NCBI GenBank assembly: GCA_001507935.1
Contig: LGET01000053.1
Span: forward strand, 1 to 9,063
Reading direction: 5' to 3'
DNA from: Thermococcales archaeon 44_46
GTDB taxonomy: Archaea; Methanobacteriota_B; Thermococci; Thermococcales; Thermococcaceae
Length of the DNA stretch: 9,063 bases
Made by a program: the position numbers and the translations under genes. The notes under the pieces are model-generated. The model saw only the letters and a list, made by a program, of their open reading frames with translations. It was not told the DNA's origin and did not search any database. Of this stretch, positions 1 to 6,091 are shown piece after piece (position 1 is the stretch's first letter; each line of letters opens with the position of its first letter).

Positions 1-374
1 AATATTGCTGGGATTAGATATTTCTCTGGAACTCGGGTTAGAGTCTTCATGATTGCTGGGATAAATCCTGATCTTTCTGCAAATCCTGCTGCCATCATCA
101 TTACCAGTACCAGTCCGAGTGGTGGGAATTTTGCGAAGTTTGAGACCATATTTGTTAGAATCCAGGCAAGACCCTCTCTGTTTAGTAAGCTCACTACTTT
201 AATCTCTTGTCCTTTTGCTGGATCTACTGCAGACACTCCTCCAAAAATTCCGGAGAGTATAATCACTAAGAACCAGAGACCCAAGAAGATCCAAAACATG
301 TGGGGCAGTTTGTTGCCCACTCTTTCTATCCAGTTAACAAACTTCATTAACAATCCTTCGTTTGCTTGGGCCAT
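1..374 (-). CDS. AbgT-family membrane transporter, N-terminal part (runs off the window)
   Basis: Reading the minus strand from the ATG at 374 gives 124 open codons up to the window edge, so the gene is partial (C-terminal part missing). The protein begins MAQANEGLLMKFVNWIERVG and continues with a GNKLPHMFWIFLGLWFLVI segment, a 'VSLLNREGLAWILTNMVSNF' stretch and 'FPPLGLVLVMMMAAGFAERS'. This order (WIERVGNK-P, first membrane helix, short loop with a VxxLLxxEGLxW motif, then PLGxVLxxMxxAGxAERSG) is the N-terminus of the AbgT family, whose founder takes up p-aminobenzoyl-glutamate in Escherichia coli and whose other members have been linked to drug export. Two hydrophobic segments are visible, at about residues 26-45 and 83-98. 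The start is fixed by a GAGGTGG ribosome binding site at 379-385. The substrate in archaea is not known; I am sure of the family, not of the cargo. Confidence 0.85.
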   Translation of the reverse strand, partial: MAQANEGLLMKFVNWIERVGNKLPHMFWIFLGLWFLVIILSGIFGGVSAVDPAKGQEIKVVSLLNREGLAWILTNMVSNFAKFPPLGLVLVMMMAAGFAERSGFIPAIMKTLTRVPEKYLIPAI

Positions 375-401
375 TCTACCACCTCTTTCTTATTTTAGTT
401 A

Positions 402-438
402 GTGCCAACTCAAGATGTCCATTTTTATGCACTGGCAC
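402..438 (-). promoter_or_regulatory. Putative promoter and inverted repeat upstream of the AbgT-family gene
   Basis: On the minus strand an A-rich TATA-like element, GCATAAAAATGG (about 420-430), lies where it would place transcription near 400, giving a leader of about 25 nt that carries the ribosome binding site. It is enclosed by a perfect 6-bp inverted repeat, GTGCCA at 402-407 and TGGCAC at 433-438. One arm would sit on the upstream (BRE) side and the other near the start site, a plausible operator layout. A second AT-rich candidate, TTTTAAAAT at 461-469, would give a leader of about 60 nt. Which one is used cannot be told from sequence. Confidence 0.35.
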
Positions 439-449
439 AGATATGTTCA

Positions 450-656
450 TCAAAAGTGAATTTTAAAATCGTTTCTAAAACCTTTAGTTTCCAAAAAGAA
501 GTTCCGTATATCCACTATTGCTGAGATACCTCCGTGAATGTTCAAAATTGGTGAAAAATGGGCTCTTAGTATTCCAAAGGCTTTGTCATCAGGGGCAGTC
601 GTAAGATATCAAAGGCTTAGATCACCAATGCTAACAACTTCAGAAGCCTCGAAATT
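450..656 (-). pseudogene. Possible decayed gene end of unknown family
   Basis: The 302-bp gap between the transporter and asnS holds no intact gene. On the minus strand one frame (656 down to 450) reads like protein for 68 codons, broken by a single TGA at 609-611. Before the stop it reads EASEVVSIGDLSL, after it YLTTAPDDKAFGILRAHFSP, and then about 30 more residues ending FKIHF before a TGA at 450-452. After the internal stop the only possible start is a TTG late in the frame, so a functional small gene is unlikely. The composition, with a mix of hydrophobic and charged residues and few rare ones, looks coding-like, which is why I list it. I do not recognise the family. It could equally be chance. 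Confidence 0.3.
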
Positions 657-659
657 TTA

Positions 660-675
660 TAAAAAGAGAAAAGGG
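660..675 (-). terminator. T-rich terminator after asnS
   Basis: Immediately after the asnS stop codon (677-679) the minus strand reads CCCTTTTCTCTTTTTA. Runs of T downstream of a stop codon are the usual intrinsic termination signal for archaeal RNA polymerase in Thermococcales. No hairpin is needed, and none is seen here. Confidence 0.55.
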
Positions 676-676
676 T

Positions 677-1969
677 TTATGGGTAAATCCTTGAGGGTGT
701 TCTCGGGAAGAGCGTTGCCCATCTGATGTGGTCTAGCTTCAGTACCCAAGCAACGAGCCTTTCTAACCCAAGTCCAAAACCGCTGTGTGGGACACTTCCA
801 TACTTTCTAAGGTCGAGATACCACTCGTAGTTCTTGGGATCCATTCCCTCCTCAAGTATTCTCTGAACAAGCTTGTCGTAGTCGTCTTCTCTCTGGCTTC
901 CACCGATGATTTCACCGTATCCTTCGGGAGCAAGCATATCAGCAGCCAAAACCTTTCTCGGGTCTTCGGGGTCTTCTTTCATGTAGAAGGCCTTAATGTG
1001 CTTGGGGTAGCCGTAGACAAAGAATGGCCTGTCAAATTCATCTGTTAGAACTCTTTCCTCGTCAGCACCCATGTCCTCTCCCCACTCTATCTTGACTCCT
1101 TTGCTCTGGAGGATGTCTATGGCCTCATCATAGCTTATCCTTGGGAAGGGGGGCTCTGCGTTTTTGAGTGTTGTGAGGTCTTTTCTGAACCTCTCAACCT
1201 CACTTCTTCTGAGCTCGAGAGTGCGCTGCACCATATAACTTACAAGCTCCTCCTCGACTTTCATTATGTCCCACAGATCCATCCAAGCTGCCTCAAGCTC
1301 AAGGTGCCAGTACTCGGTGAGGTGTCTCCTTGTCCTGCTCTTCTCAGCCCTGAAGCTTGGAGTTAAGCTCCAAACCTTTTCCAGTCCAAATATTGCCGCC
1401 TCAAGGTAAAGCTGGGCTGACTGGCTGAGGTAGGCTTCTCTATCAAAGTACTTCAGCTTGAAGAGAGTTGAGCCACCTTCAACTGCGCCGGTGACCAAAA
1501 TTGGTGGGAATACCTCATACCATCCATCCTGTAGGAGCCATTCCCTCGCTGCCTGTATCAAGGTCGCTTTGACCTTCATGATGTCCGCTACTTTGGGTGA
1601 ACGGAGGTGCAAATGCCTCACATCTAAGAGGAATTCCTCGCTTGCGTCTTTTGTTATTGGGAAGAAGTCAACATTCTGGATGATTTCAATCTTGTCCGCC
1701 TGGACTTCAACTCCTGTTGGAGCTCTTGAGTCAACTTTAACGGTTCCTTCAATTATCACGCTTGATTCTATTCCAACCTGCTTTGCTTTGGTATAAGCAT
1801 CTTCGCTGAGCTCTTTTGTAAAGACCGTTTGTACTATGCCACTTGAGTCTCTAAGGACTATAAAGACTTTACTTCCAACCTCTCTTTTTCTATAAACCCA
1901 TCCGGCAAGTTTTACTCTTTCCCCTTCCATTTTTGGCTTTACATCCGCACAATAAACCTTCTCAATCAT
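677..1969 (-). CDS. asnS: Asparaginyl-tRNA synthetase (AsnRS)
   Basis: This 430-residue cytoplasmic class IIb aminoacyl-tRNA synthetase charges tRNA-Asn with asparagine using ATP. Residues 1 to about 105 form the OB-fold anticodon-binding domain (VKLAGWVYRKREVGSKVFIVLRDSSGIVQ region). The catalytic domain follows, with motif 1 near residues 133-160 (AAREWLLQDGWYEVFPPILV), motif 2 at 203-226 (TPSFRAEKSRTRRHLTEYWH) and motif 3 at 396-410 (SGFGLGLERLVAWVL, ending in the ATP-binding Arg). Length and end (FPRTPSRIYP) fit Pyrococcus AsnRS. The sequence differs clearly from Thermococcus AspRS, and the OB domain rules out the shorter AsnRS-like asparagine synthetase. The ATG start has a GGGAGGTG ribosome binding site at 1977-1984. 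No frameshift or missing motif is seen. It appears to be transcribed alone. Confidence 0.96.
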   Translation of the reverse strand: MIEKVYCADVKPKMEGERVKLAGWVYRKREVGSKVFIVLRDSSGIVQTVFTKELSEDAYTKAKQVGIESSVIIEGTVKVDSRAPTGVEVQADKIEIIQNVDFFPITKDASEEFLLDVRHLHLRSPKVADIMKVKATLIQAAREWLLQDGWYEVFPPILVTGAVEGGSTLFKLKYFDREAYLSQSAQLYLEAAIFGLEKVWSLTPSFRAEKSRTRRHLTEYWHLELEAAWMDLWDIMKVEEELVSYMVQRTLELRRSEVERFRKDLTTLKNAEPPFPRISYDEAIDILQSKGVKIEWGEDMGADEERVLTDEFDRPFFVYGYPKHIKAFYMKEDPEDPRKVLAADMLAPEGYGEIIGGSQREDDYDKLVQRILEEGMDPKNYEWYLDLRKYGSVPHSGFGLGLERLVAWVLKLDHIRWATLFPRTPSRIYP

Positions 1970-1976
1970 TATAAAA

Positions 1977-2022
1977 CACCTCCCAACATTATTTGGGTTT
2001 CAATCTTATCTTTATTAATCTA
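1977..2022 (-). promoter_or_regulatory. asnS promoter region and ribosome binding site
   Basis: On the minus strand a TATA-like TTAATAAAG sits at about 2010-2019. It would start transcription near 1990, leaving a leader of roughly 20 nt. That leader contains GGGAGGTG (1977-1984), a strong Shine-Dalgarno match spaced 7 nt from the ATG at 1969. The TATA match is only moderate. Confidence 0.45.
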
Positions 2023-2033
2023 TCCCAGAAGAG

Positions 2034-2096
2034 TCAATTATTCCAGAGGAATTTTGCAAGGAACTTTTTGCCTTTAACCTCAAATACCACTGGCAT
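2034..2096 (-). other. Short ORF (20 codons) with its own TATA box; possible gene remnant
   Basis: On the minus strand an ATG at 2096 opens the peptide MPVVFEVKGKKFLAKFLWNN, which ends at a TGA at 2034-2036. A good TATA-like GATTTAAATATTTTC lies at 2122-2136, placing transcription near 2104, and GATGTGAT just before the ATG could serve as a weak ribosome binding site. The peptide looks like the first strand-turn-strand of a small archaeal protein that has been cut off early, but I cannot name a family. It may be a real mini-gene, the broken 5' end of a gene once divergent from the amidohydrolase, or chance. Confidence 0.25.
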
Positions 2097-2195
2097 GGCT
2101 ATCACATCTTTAAACCACAAAGAAAATATTTAAATCCTTCGCCTCTTCCTTTGCCATTTTGCCATAGGCTGTTCTCTGGTTAGTATCTTGCGTAA

Positions 2196-2208
2196 GTTTT
2201 AAATACTT
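2196..2208 (+). promoter_or_regulatory. TATA box of the outer tnpA, deciding its start codon
   Basis: GTTTTAAATACTT with an upstream GCGTAA forms a good archaeal BRE/TATA pair. Transcription would begin near 2226-2232, downstream of the first in-frame ATG (2212) and just before the ATG at 2239. The gene is therefore probably nearly leaderless and starts at 2239. The inner element has a matching arrangement (GCGAAAG then CTTAAAAC), so this is part of the conserved left end. Confidence 0.6.
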
Positions 2209-2238
2209 TCGTTGCATATTCTTACTTGGGTGTCATTA

Positions 2239-2859
2239 ATGCCTAAGTTTTACAAACCATCAGAAGTTGCGGAACTCCTCAACTACAATAAGGTCACCAT
2301 AATCCGTTGGATTCACGCTGGAAAAATCAAGGCAATTAAAATAGGTCGGGACTTTAGAATCCCCGAGGAAGAAGTCCAAAAACTGCTCGGTAAAAAGAAG
2401 GAAACAACAAGAGCAGTCCTTTACGCCAGAGTTTCAGGAAGGGACCAAAAGAATGACCTTGAGACACAACTCAAAACCCTCAAACAGTACGCCATCAGCA
2501 AAGGCTACCAAATCGTTGACGAGGTTAAGGAAATCGCCTCAGGACTGAACGAAAACAGGAAAGGTCTTAAAAAACTCATTAATTCAGCCAAAAACAAGGA
2601 GTATGACGTCCTCCTAATCACATACCCCGACAGGCTAACAAGGTTCGGGTTCAAATACTTGGAAGAACTCTTCTCAGCCTACAACGTGAGGATTGAGACA
2701 GTCTTCACCAAGGATAAGACTCCACGAGAGGAACTCGTTGAGGATTTAATCGCAATAATAACCAGTTTTGCGGGCAGACTTTACGGATTGAGGAGTCACA
2801 AGAACAGGAAGTTCGTTCAGGGGTTCAAAAAACTCCTCACGGAGGTTGAAAAAGAGTGA
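2239..2859 (+). CDS. tnpA: IS607-family TnpA serine recombinase (outer element)
   Basis: A 206-residue transposase. Residues 3-50 form a MerR-like winged helix-turn-helix (YKPSEVAELLNYNKVTIIRW, then GKIKAIKIGRDFRIPEEEV) that binds DNA. Residues 58-185 are a small serine-recombinase domain: LYARVSGRDQ carries the predicted nucleophile Ser66, [11 protein letters not shown] follows at about 99-109, and [11 protein letters not shown] at about 128-138 supplies the active-site Asp and Arg residues. The long C-terminal DNA-binding domain of classical large serine recombinases is absent, as is normal for IS607. Such enzymes excise the element as a circle and insert it at short GG-like cores. The start at 2239 was chosen over 2212 because of the TATA box position and the family N-terminus (xKxYKPSEVAxLL). 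The stop overlaps the GTG of tnpB. The gene looks intact. Confidence 0.9.
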   Translation: MPKFYKPSEVAELLNYNKVTIIRWIHAGKIKAIKIGRDFRIPEEEVQKLLGKKKETTRAVLYARVSGRDQKNDLETQLKTLKQYAISKGYQIVDEVKEIASGLNENRKGLKKLINSAKNKEYDVLLITYPDRLTRFGFKYLEELFSAYNVRIETVFTKDKTPREELVEDLIAIITSFAGRLYGLRSHKNRKFVQGFKKLLTEVEKE

Positions 2860-3122
2860 AACTAACTCGCACAGTAGTCCTTGAGAGCCTTCCACTCACG
2901 AAAAGAAAGTTCGAGGCAATAAAAGAAGTTTATGACGAATACTCCGAAATTCTGGAGTTCCTAACTGATTATGCTGTTGAAAACAAAGTGAAGAGCCACC
3001 TGAAACTTAGGAAACTCTTCTATGAGAACCTGAAAGAGGAATACACTCTTCCAACGCATTATTACTACACTGTCTGTCAGGATGTCGTGACTAGGGGGTC
3101 TGTCCGTCGTGAGCTTTTATGA
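2856..3122 (+). pseudogene. tnpB: TnpB of the outer element, 5' fragment (split by insertion)
   Basis: The gene starts at a GTG overlapping the tnpA stop (GTGA), with a strong GGAGGTTG ribosome binding site at 2841-2848. The first 80 codons (2856-3095) are the native N-terminus of an IS607-type TnpB, starting MKLTRTVVLESLPLTKRKFE and containing the HYYYTVCQD segment found before the first linker in these proteins. From 3096 the frame runs into the inner element, adds GSVRRELL and stops at 3120-3122. A truncated 88-residue product would lack every RuvC residue. TnpB is an RNA-guided nuclease that keeps or spreads its element. The remaining 351 codons continue at 5036; with 3096-5035 removed the two parts join in frame as TR-EELLSKAKTEKP. 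Confidence 0.9.
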
Positions 3123-3240
3123 GTAAGTGTGAGTGAACCTCCGGCCGTTCAAATCAACTCTCACGACGGACTTGGGCTTCATCACGTTCAGCTCCCCTCC
3201 GGGTTCATCGGGGAGCAAATCATCACGCTCAGCCCCACTC
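3096..3240 (-). ncRNA. Putative TnpB guide RNA scaffold (omegaRNA/reRNA) of the inner element
   Basis: The end of the minus-strand tnpB and the bases after it fold strongly. GTCCGTCGTGAG (3160-3171 on the minus strand) pairs perfectly over 12 bp with CTCACGACGGAC (3102-3113) and closes a 46-nt loop. Inside that loop TGAAC and GTTCA (3147-3151 and 3134-3138) form a small hairpin. Just upstream in the RNA, GCTCCCC pairs with GGGGAGC (3210-3216 with 3191-3197). The long stem ends 5 nt before the GG/CC core. This is the position from which TnpB guide RNAs are processed: scaffold from the right end, guide from the flanking DNA. The guide would be read from the minus strand starting near 3094, antisense to the outer tnpB. 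The 5' limit of the RNA is a guess. Confidence 0.65.
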
Positions 3241-4370
3241 AGGGCGACCCCAAGTCCCCGCACGAAAACGTTGAAAGCACCAACAAACTGCCTATCCGCC
3301 TTAAACCCACAGTTAGGACACTCCACCAGCCCGTTTCGGGACTCTAACCTACTCCCACACACCGGGCAGGTGGATGAGGTGTAAGCAGGATTAACAAACT
3401 CTACGGGAACACGATAAGAAAGCTTTCCAACAATCTTCTTCCAAGTGGCACGGGAGAGCTTCCTGTTAAACTTCCTCGAACCATTCTGGAGCATTTTGAA
3501 CTTGTTCAAATCCTCGAAGACAAAAACCGCATCGGGAAACTCCCTCGAAAGCTGGACTGCGAGCTTGTTCAGGTAATCCTCAATCCTGTTTCTCCTCCTA
3601 GTCCAGTATTTTTTAAGCAATAAACCAATCCTCTTCGGAGCTTTCCGCTGAACGCTTTTTAGCATATCAATAATTCTGTCATACGTCTCGGCAACCCTGT
3701 GCAGTTCGCTCAAGTCCACTCTAATCCAGCCTTTTTCAGGGTGAAAGATGTCGAGGCTCATTAAGTTGCTGTCAATACCGATTTTGATTCTTCCAGAGAA
3801 CTCGACTTCCTTTGAGAAAGTTAGTAGGACATCGTTCTTCCTAATTATCAACTCGCCAACATTCCAGTTCTTGACCTTTTCATAGAACCATTCTTTTGAG
3901 AAGTCCAGCTCAAGGTATTTCTCACGTGGTCTAACGGTTATCCTAACTTTTGAGTCTTCAACCTTCATCAAGGTTGTTTTCACTCGGACAAACTTTCCTT
4001 TAACGACTGGTTTTACTCTCTTTCTCTTTCCTTTGAGGTAGTTCTGTCTCCAGCTTTTGAGGATTGAATAAGCGGTCTTTATTGCAGAATCAACGTAGTG
4101 CTTGGCGAAAGGCCACTCTCGGAGGAGTTCGTTCCTCAGTTTTCGCTTGAACTCATTAGACTGCGGAAAATAGGGGATTAAGCGAGTTGTCCCGTAGTAG
4201 CGATAATTTTTTCTTCCGAGAGAATATCTATGCTTAACTCTCTTTTCTTTCCAAGTCGTGTTTTCCCATATTTCGTCGATCGCTCTTTGGAGGAGTTTTT
4301 GGTATTCTTTGAGGAACAAATCAATGTTCCAGTTGTGGGGCATTCTGTATGTTAAAACAACTTTAGTCAT
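3117..4370 (-). CDS. tnpB: TnpB RNA-guided nuclease (inner element)
   Basis: A 417-residue IS607-associated TnpB. The N-terminal half (about 1-190) carries the helical and beta domains that bind guide RNA, with a very basic stretch near 103-130. The RuvC nuclease is complete: GIDSN with Asp200, [10 protein letters not shown] with Glu286, and [10 protein letters not shown] with Asp359. The zinc finger between them has CPVCG (Cys335, Cys338) and CPNCG (Cys351, Cys354). In characterised members the protein cuts DNA next to a short flanking motif, using an RNA made from the element's right end. The ATG follows a GAGGAGGTCG ribosome binding site and overlaps the end of tnpA by 8 nt (4363-4370). 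The last 20 or so codons are also the folded right-end RNA. The gene appears intact and probably active. Confidence 0.93.
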   Translation of the reverse strand: MTKVVLTYRMPHNWNIDLFLKEYQKLLQRAIDEIWENTTWKEKRVKHRYSLGRKNYRYYGTTRLIPYFPQSNEFKRKLRNELLREWPFAKHYVDSAIKTAYSILKSWRQNYLKGKRKRVKPVVKGKFVRVKTTLMKVEDSKVRITVRPREKYLELDFSKEWFYEKVKNWNVGELIIRKNDVLLTFSKEVEFSGRIKIGIDSNLMSLDIFHPEKGWIRVDLSELHRVAETYDRIIDMLKSVQRKAPKRIGLLLKKYWTRRRNRIEDYLNKLAVQLSREFPDAVFVFEDLNKFKMLQNGSRKFNRKLSRATWKKIVGKLSYRVPVEFVNPAYTSSTCPVCGSRLESRNGLVECPNCGFKADRQFVGAFNVFVRGLGVALSGAERDDLLPDEPGGELNVMKPKSVVRVDLNGRRFTHTYS

Positions 4371-4992
4371 TCTCGACCTCCTCGATTAGTTTTTTCACGC
4401 CTTCCTTGAGCTTTTTGTATTTGTGGGAGCGCATTCCGTAGAGCTTTCCAGCGAAGTGCGAGATTATGGTTATTAAGTCTTCAATGAGTTCTTCTCGTGG
4501 AGAGTTTTCTTTGTCGTTGATAATGATTATCTCTGCACCGTTCTCCTTGAAGAAGAATTCGAGAGTTTTGAAACCGAAACGAGTGAGCCTGTCGGGGTAG
4601 GTGATGATAACTTTTGAGACTTCCCCGTTTGTCACAAGTTCGAGAAGCTCCCGGTAGTTTTTCCTGTTCTCATTTAATCCTGAGCCAATGTCTTTAAAGA
4701 TTTGAACTTGCCAGCCACGTTCTTTTGCGTATTGTTTGATGGTCTCAACCTGTCTTTCCAAGTCGTCTTTTTGTGTGTGGCTTGAGACTCTTGCGTAGCC
4801 AATGATTAAGCCTTTCTCCTCGGTTATTCCGAGAAGTCTTTTTATTTCGCTTTCTGGTATTCTCCTCCTTCCGCCGGGTGTTCTAACGGTTTTGATTTTT
4901 CCTTCTCTGTCCCATTTCTGGATTGTCTTGGGGTGGACGCCGAGTATCTCACTCGCCTTCTTCACCGTGTAAAGCTTCTCTTTCACTACCAT
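4363..4992 (-). CDS. tnpA: IS607-family TnpA serine recombinase (inner element)
   Basis: A 209-residue transposase. Residues 7-54 form a MerR-like helix-turn-helix ([20 protein letters not shown], then [20 protein letters not shown]). The catalytic domain follows: [12 protein letters not shown] with the predicted nucleophile Ser70, [11 protein letters not shown] at about 102-112, and [11 protein letters not shown] at about 131-141. The last third, including [10 protein letters not shown] and GMRSHK, aligns easily with the TnpA of the outer element, while the DNA-binding domains differ more, as expected if they read different ends. I start it at the ATG at 4992 (MVVKEKLY), because the TATA box at 5015-5023 would start transcription at about 4994. 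The in-frame ATG at 5010 lies upstream of that point. The gene looks intact. Confidence 0.9.
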   Translation of the reverse strand: MVVKEKLYTVKKASEILGVHPKTIQKWDREGKIKTVRTPGGRRRIPESEIKRLLGITEEKGLIIGYARVSSHTQKDDLERQVETIKQYAKERGWQVQIFKDIGSGLNENRKNYRELLELVTNGEVSKVIITYPDRLTRFGFKTLEFFFKENGAEIIIINDKENSPREELIEDLITIISHFAGKLYGMRSHKYKKLKEGVKKLIEEVEND

Positions 4993-5014
4993 ACACCCAC
5001 ATTTATTCACAAAA

Positions 5015-5023
5015 AGTTTTAAG
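5015..5023 (-). promoter_or_regulatory. TATA box of the inner tnpA
   Basis: On the minus strand CTTAAAACT follows GCGAAAGC. Its distance to the ATG at 4992 predicts an almost leaderless mRNA. The element GCG(A/T)AAG plus TATA is shared with the left end of the outer element (2190-2206). It may therefore serve both as promoter and as part of the TnpA binding site. Confidence 0.55.
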
Positions 5024-5035
5024 GCTTTCGCTTAG

Positions 5036-6091
5036 GAAGAACTGTTAAGCAAGGCAAAAACGGAGAAACCCATCATTAGAAAAGTTTCCCTCTGGCTGGA
5101 CGATGTTTTATGGGATTACAAAAGGTTTCCACAGTTCAACGCACTCAAAGACGGGAAGAAGCTCCTCATAATCGGCCTGACAACAAAGAGAGGACGAATA
5201 AAACTCCCGTTGAAACCACACAAACTCTTCTTCAAGTATCTCAACGATGGGTGGGAGGTTAAGGCGGGCGTGAAACTCAGGTTGATTGAAGAAGAACGAA
5301 AAGTCCTTGCGTATTTTGTCTTCGAGAAAGAGTTTGATGAACCATCACCGAGTGGAAATTTTCTCAGCGTGGATTACAACGCTGATAATGTTTCCTTTGG
5401 TATTCAGGAGTTTTTAATTCAGGTTAGGACGGATTTGGGGAGATTGACGAGGTTTTATTCTGACGTGAGGAAGAGAATTCAGGAGACTCATCTTATCGGT
5501 TGGAAACGAAAACTTCCCTCAAGGAAGGGGAGGAAACTCCTCAAAAAATTTGGGCAACGGAAGAGGAATAGAAGAATTGACCTTCAGAGGAAGTTAGCAA
5601 AACGGCTCGTTGAACTTGCTAAAGAGTTAAACGCTACGATTGTTCTTGAAGAAGTTCCCAAAAACTTCAACCAGAAGATTATGGGAAGGCGGAAAAAGAA
5701 CGAGAAGAGGTTGAGGGATACTCTTCACAATATTGGTATGAATGGTTTTCAAAAGTTCGTCACTGAAAAGGCGGTTGAATATGGTGTTCCCCTTGTCTTT
5801 GTTAATCCGTCTTATTCCTCACAGGTTTGTCCTCGCTGTGGTGCGTTTAGGGTTAAACCTGATGACGACGCTCTGCGTCAGAGGGTTTTTGAGTGTCCTG
5901 TTTGTGGGTTCAATCTTGATCGGGATTTTGTTGCCGTGTTAAACTTGTTGGGGCTGTTTCCGTTCAGCCTGAAGGCTGATGAACCACCAGTTGAGGACTC
6001 GGTGAGTCCCGTGATGCTGGTGGTCGAAGCTAACCTCCTGCACCACAAGAACTCGTTGATAGTGATTAGTCAAGGACTACAACAAAAATAG
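5036..6091 (+). pseudogene. tnpB: TnpB of the outer element, 3' fragment (split by insertion)
   Basis: This is the C-terminal 351 codons of the split TnpB. The frame is already open at the insertion junction (EELLSKAKTEKPIIRK), 58 codons before the TTG at 5210 that could be mistaken for a start. In reconstructed numbering (431 residues) the RuvC aspartate is Asp193 in SVDYNADN, the glutamate is Glu285 in IVLEEVPKN, and the last aspartate is Asp375 in LDRDFVAV. The zinc-finger cysteines are Cys345, Cys348, Cys367 and Cys370 (CPRCG, CPVCG). All key residues survive and there is no extra stop or frameshift, which suggests a fairly recent insertion. No ribosome binding site or start lies at the head of the fragment, so it is probably not made as a protein. 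Its end overlaps the right-end RNA structure. Confidence 0.9.

Larger units (their letters stand above)
3095..5036 (-). mobile_element. Inner IS607-family element (tnpA-tnpB), inserted in the outer tnpB
   Basis: A complete tnpA-tnpB pair on the minus strand splits the outer tnpB. GG occurs at both junctions (3095-3096 and 5035-5036). Deleting the 1,940 bp from one GG to the other recreates ACT-AGG-GAA-GAA-CTG, which puts the two halves of the outer tnpB back into one frame. That pins the boundaries to within the GG and shows insertion without target duplication. The element's own left end (at 5036) lies about 44 nt upstream of its tnpA start. Its right end (at 3095) lies about 20 nt past the tnpB stop. 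Its TnpB is only distantly similar to that of the outer element, so this is a different IS and not a second copy. Confidence 0.9.

Noticed and set aside
49..402. Plus-strand open frame of 117 codons at the left edge
   Set aside because: It is the antisense shadow of the AbgT-family gene, whose minus-strand protein has clear family motifs and a ribosome binding site.
580..650. C/D box guide RNA suggested by CCTGATGAC and CTGA on the minus strand
   Set aside because: A full C, D', C', D order at proper distances cannot be built, and the downstream D box is missing.
538..726. Plus-strand open frame of 62 codons
   Set aside because: It has no ribosome binding site or TATA box, runs into the antisense of asnS, and its protein resembles nothing I know.
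2212..2238. Upstream ATG as start of the outer tnpA
   Set aside because: It lies before the transcription start predicted by the TATA box at 2196-2208, and the extra residues do not fit the family N-terminus.
3129..3384. Two overlapping plus-strand open frames
   Set aside because: They are antisense to the zinc-finger end of the inner tnpB, kept open by its GC-rich codons.
4993..5010. Upstream ATG as start of the inner tnpA
   Set aside because: It lies upstream of the transcription start predicted from the TATA box at 5015-5023.
3095..5036. Inner element as a second copy of the outer element
   Set aside because: The two TnpB proteins and the DNA-binding parts of the two TnpA proteins differ strongly, and the right-end stems have different sequences.
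5210..6091. TTG start for an independent 293-residue TnpB
   Set aside because: The frame is open and protein-like upstream to the insertion junction at 5036, and there is no ribosome binding site. It is the 3' part of a split gene.
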